Source of the DNA: Pseudomonas sp. CC120222-01a
GTDB lineage: Bacteria > Pseudomonadota > Gammaproteobacteria > Pseudomonadales > Pseudomonadaceae
Reading direction: 5' to 3'
Length of the DNA: 64,000 nt
NCBI RefSeq assembly: GCF_003097235.1
Contig: NZ_QEQQ01000021.1
Span: forward strand, 34,829 to 98,828
The notes beneath the pieces are model-generated. The model worked only from the letters and a program-made list of their open reading frames with translations, was not told where the DNA came from and searched no databases. Each line of letters begins with the position of its first letter. The stretch's first letter is position 1. Both the position numbers and the translations under genes were made by a program. Of the stretch, positions 27,889 through 35,244 are shown piece after piece.

Positions 27889-30138
27889 ATGTACAAGGAC
27901 CTCAAGTTCCCGATCCTCATCGTCCACCGTGCGATCAAGGCCGACAGCGTTGCCGGCGAGCGCATCCGCGGCATCGCCGAAGAACTGAGCCAGGACGGCT
28001 TTGCCATCATCAAGGCTGCCGATCACACCGAAGCGCGCCTGGTCGCCACCACTCACCATGGCCTGGCCTGCATGCTGATCGCCGCCGAAGGCGTCGGCGA
28101 CAACACCCACTTGCTGCAGAACATGGCCGAGCTGATTCGCTTGGCCCGCCTGCGTGCGCCCAACCTGCCGATCTTCGCCCTGGGTGAACAGGTCACCCTG
28201 GAAAACGCCCCGGCCGAGGCCATGAGCGAGCTCAACCAGCTGCGCGGCATTCTCTACCTGTTCGAAGACACTGTGCCGTTTCTCGCCCGTCAGGTAGCGC
28301 GCGCCGCGCACAACTACCTCGATGGCCTGTTGCCGCCGTTCTTCAAGGCCCTGGTCCAGCACACCGCCCAGTCCAACTACTCCTGGCACACGCCTGGCCA
28401 TGGTGGCGGTGTGGCCTACCGCAAGAGCCCGGTAGGCCAGGCCTTCCACCAGTTCTTCGGCGAAAATACCCTGCGCTCGGACCTGTCCGTATCGGTGCCG
28501 GAGCTGGGCTCGCTGCTCGATCATACCGGCCCGTTGGCCGAGGCCGAGGCCCGTGCCGCGCGCAACTTCGGCGCCGACCACACCTTCTTCGTCATCAATG
28601 GCACCTCCACCGCCAACAAGATCGTCTGGCACGCCATGGTCGGCCGCGATGACCTGGTGCTGGTCGACCGCAACTGCCACAAGTCGGTGGTCCACGCCAT
28701 CATCATGACCGGCGCCATCCCCATCTACCTGTGCCCCGAGCGCAACGAGCTGGGCATCATCGGCCCGATACCGCTGAGCGAGTTCAGCCCTGAGTCGATC
28801 AAGGCCAAGGTGCAGGCCAACCCGCTGGCCAAGGGGCGTGAACCGCGGATCAAGCTGGCTGTGGTGACCAACTCCACCTACGACGGGTTGTGTTACAACG
28901 CCGGGCTGATCAAACAAGCGCTGGGCACCAGCGTCGAGGTGCTGCATTTCGACGAGGCCTGGTTCGCCTATGCGGCGTTTCACGAGTTCTTCGAGGGTCG
29001 TTACGCCATGGGCACCGCGTGCAGCGAGGGCAGTCCGCTTGTGTTCAGTACCCATTCCACCCACAAGCTGCTGGCCGCCTTCAGCCAGGCCTCGATGATT
29101 CACGTGCAGGATGGCGCCCAGCGCCAGCTGGACCGCGACCGCTTCAACGAAGCGTTCATGATGCATATCTCCACCTCGCCGCAATACAGCATCCTCGCCT
29201 CGCTGGACGTGGCTTCGACCATGATGGAAGGCCCGGCCGGGCGCTCGCTGCTGCAGGAGATGTTCGACGAAGCCCTGAGTTTCCGTCGTGCCCTGGCCAA
29301 CCTGCGCGAGCACATCGCCGCCGAGGACTGGTGGTTCAGCATCTGGCAGCCGCTCGCGGCGGAGGGCATCCAGCGCCTGGCGGCGCAGGACTGGTTGCTG
29401 CAGCCGGGGGCCGAGTGGCATGGCTTTGGCGAAGTGGCGGACGACTACGTCCTGCTCGACCCGCTGAAGGTGACCTTGGTGATGCCTGGGCTCAGCGCCG
29501 GTGGTGTGCTGGGGGAGCACGGCATACCGGCTGCGGTGGTCAGCAAGTTTCTCTGGGAGCGCGGGCTGGTGGTGGAGAAGACCGGCCTGTACAGCTTCCT
29601 GGTGCTGTTCTCGATGGGCATCACCAAGGGCAAGTGGAGCACGCTGCTCACCGAGTTGCTGGAGTTCAAGCGCCATTACGACGGCAACACGGCGTTGAGT
29701 AGCTGCCTGCCGAGCGTCGTCGCGGTCGATGCTGCACGTTACCAAGGGCTGGGCCTGCGTGAGCTGTGCGACCAGTTGCATGACTGCTACCGCACCAATG
29801 CCACGGCCAAGCAGCTCAAGCGGCTGTTCACGCGGTTGCCGGAAGTGGCCGTGAGCCCGGCGCGGGCCTATGACCAGATGGTGCGCGGGGAGGTGGAGGC
29901 GGTGCCGATCGAGGCCCTTCTGGGTCGGGTTGCGGCGGTGATGCTGGTGCCGTACCCGCCAGGGATTCCGCTGATCATGCCGGGCGAGCGGTTCACCGAA
30001 GCGACCCGCTCGATCCTCGACTACCTGGCGTTCGCCCGGGCGTTCAACAGTGGCTTCCCAGGCTTCGTCGCCGATGTGCATGGCCTGCAGAATGAAAGCG
30101 GCCAGTACACGGTCGATTGCATCAAGGAATGCGAATGA
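27889..30138 (+). CDS. ldcA: Lysine decarboxylase LdcA (Orn/Lys/Arg decarboxylase class I)
   Basis: A 749-residue PLP-dependent fold-I decarboxylase very similar, as I recall it, to P. aeruginosa LdcA, which converts L-lysine to cadaverine and takes part in lysine catabolism under ArgR control. An N-terminal response-regulator-like wing domain (~1-130) precedes the PLP domain with H-T-P-G-H-G-G-G, H-F-D-E-A-W and cofactor Lys393 in S-T-H-S-T-H-K-L. The C-terminal domain ends P-Y-P-P-G-I-P-L-I-M-P-G-E. The last 17 bp overlap the convergent small gene downstream. Confidence 0.93.
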   Translation: MYKDLKFPILIVHRAIKADSVAGERIRGIAEELSQDGFAIIKAADHTEARLVATTHHGLACMLIAAEGVGDNTHLLQNMAELIRLARLRAPNLPIFALGEQVTLENAPAEAMSELNQLRGILYLFEDTVPFLARQVARAAHNYLDGLLPPFFKALVQHTAQSNYSWHTPGHGGGVAYRKSPVGQAFHQFFGENTLRSDLSVSVPELGSLLDHTGPLAEAEARAARNFGADHTFFVINGTSTANKIVWHAMVGRDDLVLVDRNCHKSVVHAIIMTGAIPIYLCPERNELGIIGPIPLSEFSPESIKAKVQANPLAKGREPRIKLAVVTNSTYDGLCYNAGLIKQALGTSVEVLHFDEAWFAYAAFHEFFEGRYAMGTACSEGSPLVFSTHSTHKLLAAFSQASMIHVQDGAQRQLDRDRFNEAFMMHISTSPQYSILASLDVASTMMEGPAGRSLLQEMFDEALSFRRALANLREHIAAEDWWFSIWQPLAAEGIQRLAAQDWLLQPGAEWHGFGEVADDYVLLDPLKVTLVMPGLSAGGVLGEHGIPAAVVSKFLWERGLVVEKTGLYSFLVLFSMGITKGKWSTLLTELLEFKRHYDGNTALSSCLPSVVAVDAARYQGLGLRELCDQLHDCYRTNATAKQLKRLFTRLPEVAVSPARAYDQMVRGEVEAVPIEALLGRVAAVMLVPYPPGIPLIMPGERFTEATRSILDYLAFARAFNSGFPGFVADVHGLQNESGQYTVDCIKECE

Positions 30139-30340
30139 TCTCGACGCCGGTCTGTGCCAGTTCGAAGCGGTTTTCACCCAGGTGGTTGACGCGGTCGCCG
30201 ATGGCCAGGCGGTAGGTGGTGATCGGGGCTCCCAGTGCGCTGCCGTCTGCCTGGAGGGTGGACTCCTGGAATTCGTGCACGGGGTAGATACGGCCTTCGG
30301 CGTCACGGGCGTGGAATTGGCCGACCATTACTGCTGCCAT
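30122..30340 (-). CDS. Small hypothetical protein convergent with ldcA
   Basis: A 72-residue soluble protein (M-A-A-V-M-V-G-Q-F-H-A-R-D-A-E-G-R-I-Y-P-V-H-E-F-Q) with a regular hydrophobic pattern that looks like a compact beta-rich domain; no known function. The reading frame contrasts with random antisense ORFs by its balanced composition, and the sequence resembles small conserved Pseudomonas proteins as I remember them. It overlaps the ldcA end tail to tail by 17 bp. Confidence 0.65.
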   Translation of the reverse strand: MAAVMVGQFHARDAEGRIYPVHEFQESTLQADGSALGAPITTYRLAIGDRVNHLGENRFELAQTGVEIIRIP

Positions 30341-30498
30341 TTGGGTGAAAACCTCTGAATTACGTAGGAAATGTCTTCAGGCATAGACCGTAGAAGGTAC
30401 CCGGAAGTTTTCACCCAGTGGAAAAAAATCCAGGCCGCCGAGGAACGGTCATCTATAACTACTGACGTCCCTTTTCCCAGCAAAGGATGGATAACGCC

Positions 30499-31059
30499 AT
30501 GAGCCAGGTGTATTCGGTAGCGGTTGTCGTCGGCAGCTTGCGCAAGGACTCCTACAACCGCAAGGTGGCCCGCGCACTTTCGGAGCTGGCGCCGTCCAGC
30601 CTTGCCCTGAAGATTGTCGAGATTGGCGACCTGCCGTTGTACAACGAGGATGTCGAGGCCGAGGGCGTGCCCGAGGCTTGGAAGCGTTTTCGCGATGAGA
30701 TCCGCCGCAGTGATGCGGTGCTGTTCGTCACCCCGGAATACAACCGTTCGGTACCCGGTGGCCTGAAGAACGCCATCGACGTGGGTTCGCGGCCTTATGG
30801 GCAGAGTGCCTGGAGTGGCAAGCCGGCGGCGGTGGCGAGCGTGTCGCCGGGCGCCATTGGCGGGTTCGGTGCCAATCATGCGCTGCGTCAATCGCTGGTG
30901 TTCCTCGACATGCCGTGCATGCAGATGCCTGAGGCGTATATCGGTGGGGTGGCCAGCCTGTTCGATGAGGGCGGCAAGCTCAGTGACAAGACCCGGCCGT
31001 TCCTGCAGGGCTTTATCGACAAGTTTGCGTCCTGGGTGAAGTTGAACCGGGCAGTCTGA
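30499..31059 (+). CDS. chrR: NAD(P)H-dependent FMN reductase ChrR
   Basis: Cytosolic flavodoxin-like quinone/chromate reductase, 186 residues, essentially the P. putida ChrR sequence as I remember it. FMN-binding motifs: V-G-S-L-R-K-D-S-Y-N-R at the N-terminus, T-P-E-Y-N-R-S-V-P-G-G-L-K-N-A-I-D in the middle and S-V-S-P-G-A-I-G-G-F-G after it. It reduces quinones by two electrons, limiting oxidative stress, and also reduces chromate. I start at the second in-frame ATG (M-S-Q-V-Y-S): the upstream one abuts its AAGGA with no spacing. Confidence 0.93.
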   Translation: MSQVYSVAVVVGSLRKDSYNRKVARALSELAPSSLALKIVEIGDLPLYNEDVEAEGVPEAWKRFRDEIRRSDAVLFVTPEYNRSVPGGLKNAIDVGSRPYGQSAWSGKPAAVASVSPGAIGGFGANHALRQSLVFLDMPCMQMPEAYIGGVASLFDEGGKLSDKTRPFLQGFIDKFASWVKLNRAV

Positions 31060-31085
31060 CCCATCGTTGTTGCCTGAGCTGACGT

Positions 31086-31151
31086 ATTCGCGGGCGCGCC
31101 CGCTCCCACAGAGGAATGCATGACCCTGTGGGAGCGGGCGTGCCCGCGAAT
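31086..31151. repeat. REP palindrome between chrR and phnX
   Basis: Arms ATTCGCGGGCGCGCCCGCTC and its near complement, with CCCACAGAGG / CCTGTGGGA inside; a typical REP pair located between the convergent ends of chrR and phnX. It marks the boundary between the conserved mltD-ldcA-chrR block and the phosphonate genes. Confidence 0.85.
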
Positions 31152-31168
31152 GGCCAGACACCGGTCTG

Positions 31169-31996
31169 TCAGAAGGCCTGCGGCATCTCACCCTTGGCCA
31201 GGCGGCGGTTGATATCGGCAATCACCTCTGGCAAGTCGTTGATGGTGTCGATCAGGTAGTGGGGCCGCGAGCCGGCAAACAGTTGATGAATGCGCTTGCG
31301 CTCGCTCTCCAGCTTCTCTGCGCTCAGCGCCTGGTAACCATCCCAGGTCAGCCCAAGGGCATTGCCCGAGCACACCAGGGCCACGGTCCACATACCGGCA
31401 CGGCGGCCTTCGAGGATGCCCGGCACGGTGTCGTCGACCTTCACGCACGCCGCCACATCATCGATCCCCAGGGCAATCACGTTGGCCAGGGCCTGGGCCG
31501 GCCATGGGCGGCCATTCGGGGTTTCGTCGGTGGCCACCACGTGGTCGGCGACGTAGCCGTTCTGCGCAGCCAGCTCCACCACCTTGTCCATCACCACCTT
31601 CGGGTAGCCCGAGCAGGAACCGATCTTCAGGCCATCCTGGCGCAGGCCGGTGAGGGTGTCGAGGGCGCCGGGGATCAGTGCCGAGTGCACGGCGATCTTT
31701 TCGATCTGCAGTGGCATGAAACGGTTGTAGATGGCGGTGACGTCATCGTCGCTCGGGGTACGGCCGAACACCTTGCGGTAGCGCTCGGCGATCTCCGGCA
31801 CATCGCACAGGGTGCGGATGTGGTCCCACTTGCCCATGCCCATCGGGCCGCGGGCTTCTTCGATGGAAACTTGCACGTCGAACTCGGCAAAGGCTTCGAC
31901 GAAGATCTGGGTCGGGGCGAAGGAGCCGAAGTCGACCACGGTACCGGCCCAGTCGAGGATGGCGGCTTGCAGCTGAGTAGGATTGCTGTAGTTCAT
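31169..31996 (-). CDS. phnX: Phosphonoacetaldehyde hydrolase
   Basis: Cytosolic HAD-superfamily enzyme (275 residues) that splits phosphonoacetaldehyde into acetaldehyde and phosphate. The nucleophile is Asp15 in A-I-L-D-W-A-G-T-V, the Schiff-base lysine is Lys56 in G-P-M-G-M-G-K-W-D-H, and the distal acidic motif is V-K-V-D-D-T-V-P-G-I. The start M-N-Y-S-N-P is the family N-terminus; the longer open frame upstream is a shadow of phnW. It is the second gene after phnW, 35 bp apart, giving the two-step 2-aminoethylphosphonate pathway. Confidence 0.97.
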   Translation of the reverse strand: MNYSNPTQLQAAILDWAGTVVDFGSFAPTQIFVEAFAEFDVQVSIEEARGPMGMGKWDHIRTLCDVPEIAERYRKVFGRTPSDDDVTAIYNRFMPLQIEKIAVHSALIPGALDTLTGLRQDGLKIGSCSGYPKVVMDKVVELAAQNGYVADHVVATDETPNGRPWPAQALANVIALGIDDVAACVKVDDTVPGILEGRRAGMWTVALVCSGNALGLTWDGYQALSAEKLESERKRIHQLFAGSRPHYLIDTINDLPEVIADINRRLAKGEMPQAF

Positions 31997-32031
31997 GTGC
32001 GCTGATTCCTGAAATCGGGTGGGCAAAGGGG

Positions 32032-33138
32032 TTAGATGTCCAGCACTTCCATTTCCCGCAGCACGTCGGCCACGGCATTGACGGCGGCCTGCATGCCTTC
32101 GGCACCGACCACGCCGATGCAACCGACGCGGAAGGTCTCGACCTGGGTCAGCTTGCCCGGGTAGAGGATGAAGCCCTTGGCCTTGACCCGCTCGTAGAAG
32201 TCCTTGAACTGGTAGCGGGCATCGTTTGGCGCGTGGAAGGTGACGATGATCGGCGCCTGGATCTCGGCAGGCAGGAAGCTGCGCAGGCCGATGGCGGCCA
32301 TGCCGTCGAGCAGGGTCTTGCAGTTGTCGGCGTAACGCTGGTGGCGCGCTGGCAGGCCGCCTTCCTCGTTGTACTGCTGCAGGGCTTCGTGCAGGGCAGC
32401 GAGCACGTGGGTCGGTGGGGTGAAGCGCCACTGGCCGGTCTTGGCCATGTAGGCGTGCTGGTCGTGCAGGTCCATGGCCAGCGAGTGGGCATTGCCTTCG
32501 GCGGCGGCCAGGGCGGTTTTCTCGGTAAAGACGAAGCCCATGCCCGGCACGCCTTCCAGGCACTTGCCGGAAGCGGCGATCAGCGCTTCGAAGGGGATTT
32601 CGCGGGCATCGATCGGCAGCGCGCCGAACGAGCTCATGGCATCGATGATCAGGCGCTTGCCGTGGCGTTTGATCACCTGGGCGATCTCTGGCAGCGGGTT
32701 GAGGATGCCGGTGCTGGTTTCGCAGTGGATCAGCGCCACGTGGGTGATGGCCGGGTCGGCGGCAAGCAGGCGGTCGACGTCGGCAGCGGTGGTCGGCTGG
32801 TCTTCGGCGGTTTCGAAGGTGCTGTAGGTGCGGCCCAGCACTTTGCAGATTTTCGCCAGGCGTTGGCCGTAGGCACCGTTGATCAGGACCAGGACCTTGC
32901 CGTCTCGCGGCACGAGTGTGCCGATGGCCGCTTCCACGGCAAAGGTGCCGCTGCCTTGCAGGGGCACGCAGTGGTGGCTGGCGCTGCCGTCGATGATCGC
33001 CAGCAGTTGCTCGCAGACGCTGGCGGTCAGTTGGTTGAAGTCGCGGTCCCACGAGCCCCAGTCCACGAGCATGGCTTGGCGGGTGCGGATTGAAGTGGTC
33101 AGTGGGCCAGGGGTCAGCAAGATCGGGGCGTTGCTCAT
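32032..33138 (-). CDS. phnW: 2-aminoethylphosphonate-pyruvate transaminase
   Basis: PLP-dependent class V-type aminotransferase, 368 residues. It transfers the amino group of 2-aminoethylphosphonate to pyruvate, giving phosphonoacetaldehyde (used by PhnX) and alanine. The N-terminus L-L-T-P-G-P-L-T-T-S is diagnostic; the PLP aspartate lies in I-I-D-A-M-S-S-F-G and the cofactor lysine is Lys192 in A-S-G-K-C-L-E-G-V-P-G. The start M-S-N-A-P-I is preferred over an ATG 51 bp upstream that adds an Arg-rich non-family leader. It is divergent from its LysR regulator. Confidence 0.97.
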   Translation of the reverse strand: MSNAPILLTPGPLTTSIRTRQAMLVDWGSWDRDFNQLTASVCEQLLAIIDGSASHHCVPLQGSGTFAVEAAIGTLVPRDGKVLVLINGAYGQRLAKICKVLGRTYSTFETAEDQPTTAADVDRLLAADPAITHVALIHCETSTGILNPLPEIAQVIKRHGKRLIIDAMSSFGALPIDAREIPFEALIAASGKCLEGVPGMGFVFTEKTALAAAEGNAHSLAMDLHDQHAYMAKTGQWRFTPPTHVLAALHEALQQYNEEGGLPARHQRYADNCKTLLDGMAAIGLRSFLPAEIQAPIIVTFHAPNDARYQFKDFYERVKAKGFILYPGKLTQVETFRVGCIGVVGAEGMQAAVNAVADVLREMEVLDI

Positions 33139-33250
33139 TCCGTTATTCCTCACAAGCAGTGGGCTGAAACTACGGGGCCTAGGTTGCAATTCGCGTTGCC
33201 ATCAATCAAATTGTTTGTTGTTATCCGAGCTATAAGTAAGGCCGATACTA

Positions 33251-34114
33251 ATGAACCTGTTTCAGCTGCGAGCCTTCGATGCCGTTGCCCGTGAAGGCAG
33301 CTTCACCCGCGCCGCTGCGCGGCTGTTCATCAGCCAGCCGGCAGTGACCGGGCACGTCAAGGCACTGGAGGAGCACTACCAGATCACTTTGCTGCGGCGC
33401 ACCGCACGGCGGGTGGAGCTGACGGAAGAGGGCACCCGCCTGGCGGCGATCACGCGGGCCATGTTCGGCCTGGCCGAAGAGGCGCAGGCCATGCTCGAGG
33501 CCAATCGGCAATTGTTGACCGGGCGCCTGGAGGTGGCAGCCGATGGCCCGCACCGGGTCATGCCGATGCTGGCGATGCTGCGCGAGCGCTACCCGGGCAT
33601 CACCGTCAACCTGCGCCTGGGCAATGCCCAGGAAACCCTGGCGGCGCTGCTCAACGAGCACGCCGACGTCGCCGTGCTGACCGAGATCGAGCCGCGCAAA
33701 GGGCTGCACCTGCAGAACCTCTGCGAGTCGCGCCTGTGTGCGCTGCTGCCAGCGGGCCACGCCTGGGCGCAGGCCGAGCAAGACCTGCCACTGGCCGAGC
33801 TGCACCAGCAGATCATGGTGCTGCGCGAGCCCAGCTCCACCACCCGGCGCACCTTCGACAAGGCCTGCGGCATGGCTGGCGTGCAGCCAAGGGTGTTGTT
33901 GGAGCTGGACAGCCGCGAAGCGGTGACCGAGGCGGTGGCGTCGGAGCTGGGCATTGGCGTGGTGTCGTCGACCGAGGTGGCCAACGACCCACGGGTGGTG
34001 GCGCGGGCCCTGGCTGGCCAGGGCCTGCGCAACCAGCATATGGTTGGCTGCCTGGAACGGCGCCGCGAGCTGCGCTTGATCCAGGCTTTCCTCGGCCTGG
34101 CGTCGAGCCTTTGA
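33251..34114 (+). CDS. LysR regulator linked to aminoethylphosphonate catabolism
   Basis: A 287-residue LysR-type regulator with N-terminal helix-turn-helix (F-D-A-V-A-R-E-G-S-F-T-R-A-A-A-R-L-F-I-S-Q-P split across two helices) and substrate-binding domain. It matches the class of LysR proteins repeatedly found beside phnWX, and its start lies 112 bp from the divergent phnW start. Expected role: activation of phnWX when 2-aminoethylphosphonate is available. The intergenic region has AT-rich patches suited to LysR binding, but no definite site was assigned. Confidence 0.9.
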   Translation: MNLFQLRAFDAVAREGSFTRAAARLFISQPAVTGHVKALEEHYQITLLRRTARRVELTEEGTRLAAITRAMFGLAEEAQAMLEANRQLLTGRLEVAADGPHRVMPMLAMLRERYPGITVNLRLGNAQETLAALLNEHADVAVLTEIEPRKGLHLQNLCESRLCALLPAGHAWAQAEQDLPLAELHQQIMVLREPSSTTRRTFDKACGMAGVQPRVLLELDSREAVTEAVASELGIGVVSSTEVANDPRVVARALAGQGLRNQHMVGCLERRRELRLIQAFLGLASSL

Positions 34115-34152
34115 GCCAGCCTAAGATGCCTGCATCAGCGAATGGATTGGCA

Positions 34153-35175
34153 ATGAGCGAAAAAGACACCATCTCCATGCAACTGGTGCGCGAAGCGCTG
34201 TTGCAGACCTGCCCGGCGGGCGAGGCGGATGCCGCACTGCTGGCCCGTGCCGGGATCGACGCCGGGCAATTGCAGGCGCCTGCAGCGCGGGTCAGCGCCG
34301 AGGCCTATGCACGGCTGTGGCGGCTGTTGGCACGCCGCTGCAACGACGAATTCTTCGCCATGGACCCGCGCGGCCTGCGCAGCGGCAGCCTGGCGTTCAT
34401 GTGCCGGGCGAGCATGGGCCAGCCGACGCTGGGTGCAGGGCTGGGCACTGCTCTGGAGTTCCTGTCGCTGATGCTTGAAGACCTGCAACCGAGCCTGGTG
34501 CGCCAGTACGAGCTGGCCGAAATCGTCATCAACGAGCCTCGCGACCAGCCGCGTCGTGCCTTCACCTATTTCACCTTCTGGATGATCGTCCATGGCCTGG
34601 CCTGCTGGCTGGCAGGGCGGCGCATTCCGATCCTGGCCATCGAGCTGCGCTGCGCCGAACCACCGTTTTGCGACGACTACCGGGTGATGTTTTCGCAAAA
34701 CCTGCAGTTCGAGCGCCCGCGCACACGCATGATCATCAGTGCTGAAAGCCTTGACCTACCGCTGCGGCGTACGCCCGAGGAACTGCAGCGTTTTCTGGCC
34801 GAGGCACCTGGCAACATCCTGGTCAAGTACCGGGATGCTGCCAGCCTGGGGCGGCGCATCCGCCATGACTTGCTGCATCAGGACCCCAATCACTGGCCCG
34901 ATGGTGATGCCTTGGCACGGCAATTGTGCCTGTCGCCGTCTACCTTGCGTCGGCGCCTGGCAGAAGAGGGGCAGACCTATCAAGGGCTCAAGGACAGCGT
35001 GCGGCGGGAGCTGGCAATCGCGTGGCTAAGCCATGCCGAGCCTGGCATGGGCGAAATTGCGGCGCGCCTGGGCTTTGCCGACAGCAGCTCTTTCTACAAG
35101 GCGTTTCGCAAATGGTTCGGTTGCAACCCTGGGCACTATCGCGCGCTGGCTCATGCACGCGGAGCACACGGGTAG
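34153..35175 (+). CDS. AraC-family transcriptional regulator
   Basis: A 340-residue regulator with an N-terminal ligand-sensing region of the 'arabinose-binding-like' type found in many pseudomonad AraC proteins (~15-200) and a C-terminal AraC helix-turn-helix pair (L-C-L-S-P-S-T-L-R-R-R-L, then I-A-A-R-L-G-F-A-D-S-S-S-F-Y-K-A-F-R-K-W-F-G). The start M-S-E-K-D-T-I is likely; an in-frame ATG 27 bp upstream is possible. It precedes the large LRR/NEL-like gene and the acyl-CoA operon on the same strand and could control either. The effector is unknown. Confidence 0.9.
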   Translation: MSEKDTISMQLVREALLQTCPAGEADAALLARAGIDAGQLQAPAARVSAEAYARLWRLLARRCNDEFFAMDPRGLRSGSLAFMCRASMGQPTLGAGLGTALEFLSLMLEDLQPSLVRQYELAEIVINEPRDQPRRAFTYFTFWMIVHGLACWLAGRRIPILAIELRCAEPPFCDDYRVMFSQNLQFERPRTRMIISAESLDLPLRRTPEELQRFLAEAPGNILVKYRDAASLGRRIRHDLLHQDPNHWPDGDALARQLCLSPSTLRRRLAEEGQTYQGLKDSVRRELAIAWLSHAEPGMGEIAARLGFADSSSFYKAFRKWFGCNPGHYRALAHARGAHG

Positions 35176-35244
35176 CCCAGTTCCCTCTGAACCGGGCAGG
35201 CAAGCAATGAAAGAGTCTGCGCTTCCATTGCTTAGGAGACGCCC

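Noticed and set aside
31169..33052. A 627-residue phnW-phnX fusion
   Set aside because: The upstream half is an out-of-frame shadow of phnW; phnX has its own ATG and family N-terminus.
33736..35175. A 479-residue AraC regulator
   Set aside because: The first ~139 residues are a shadow of the LysR gene; the AraC start lies at 34153.
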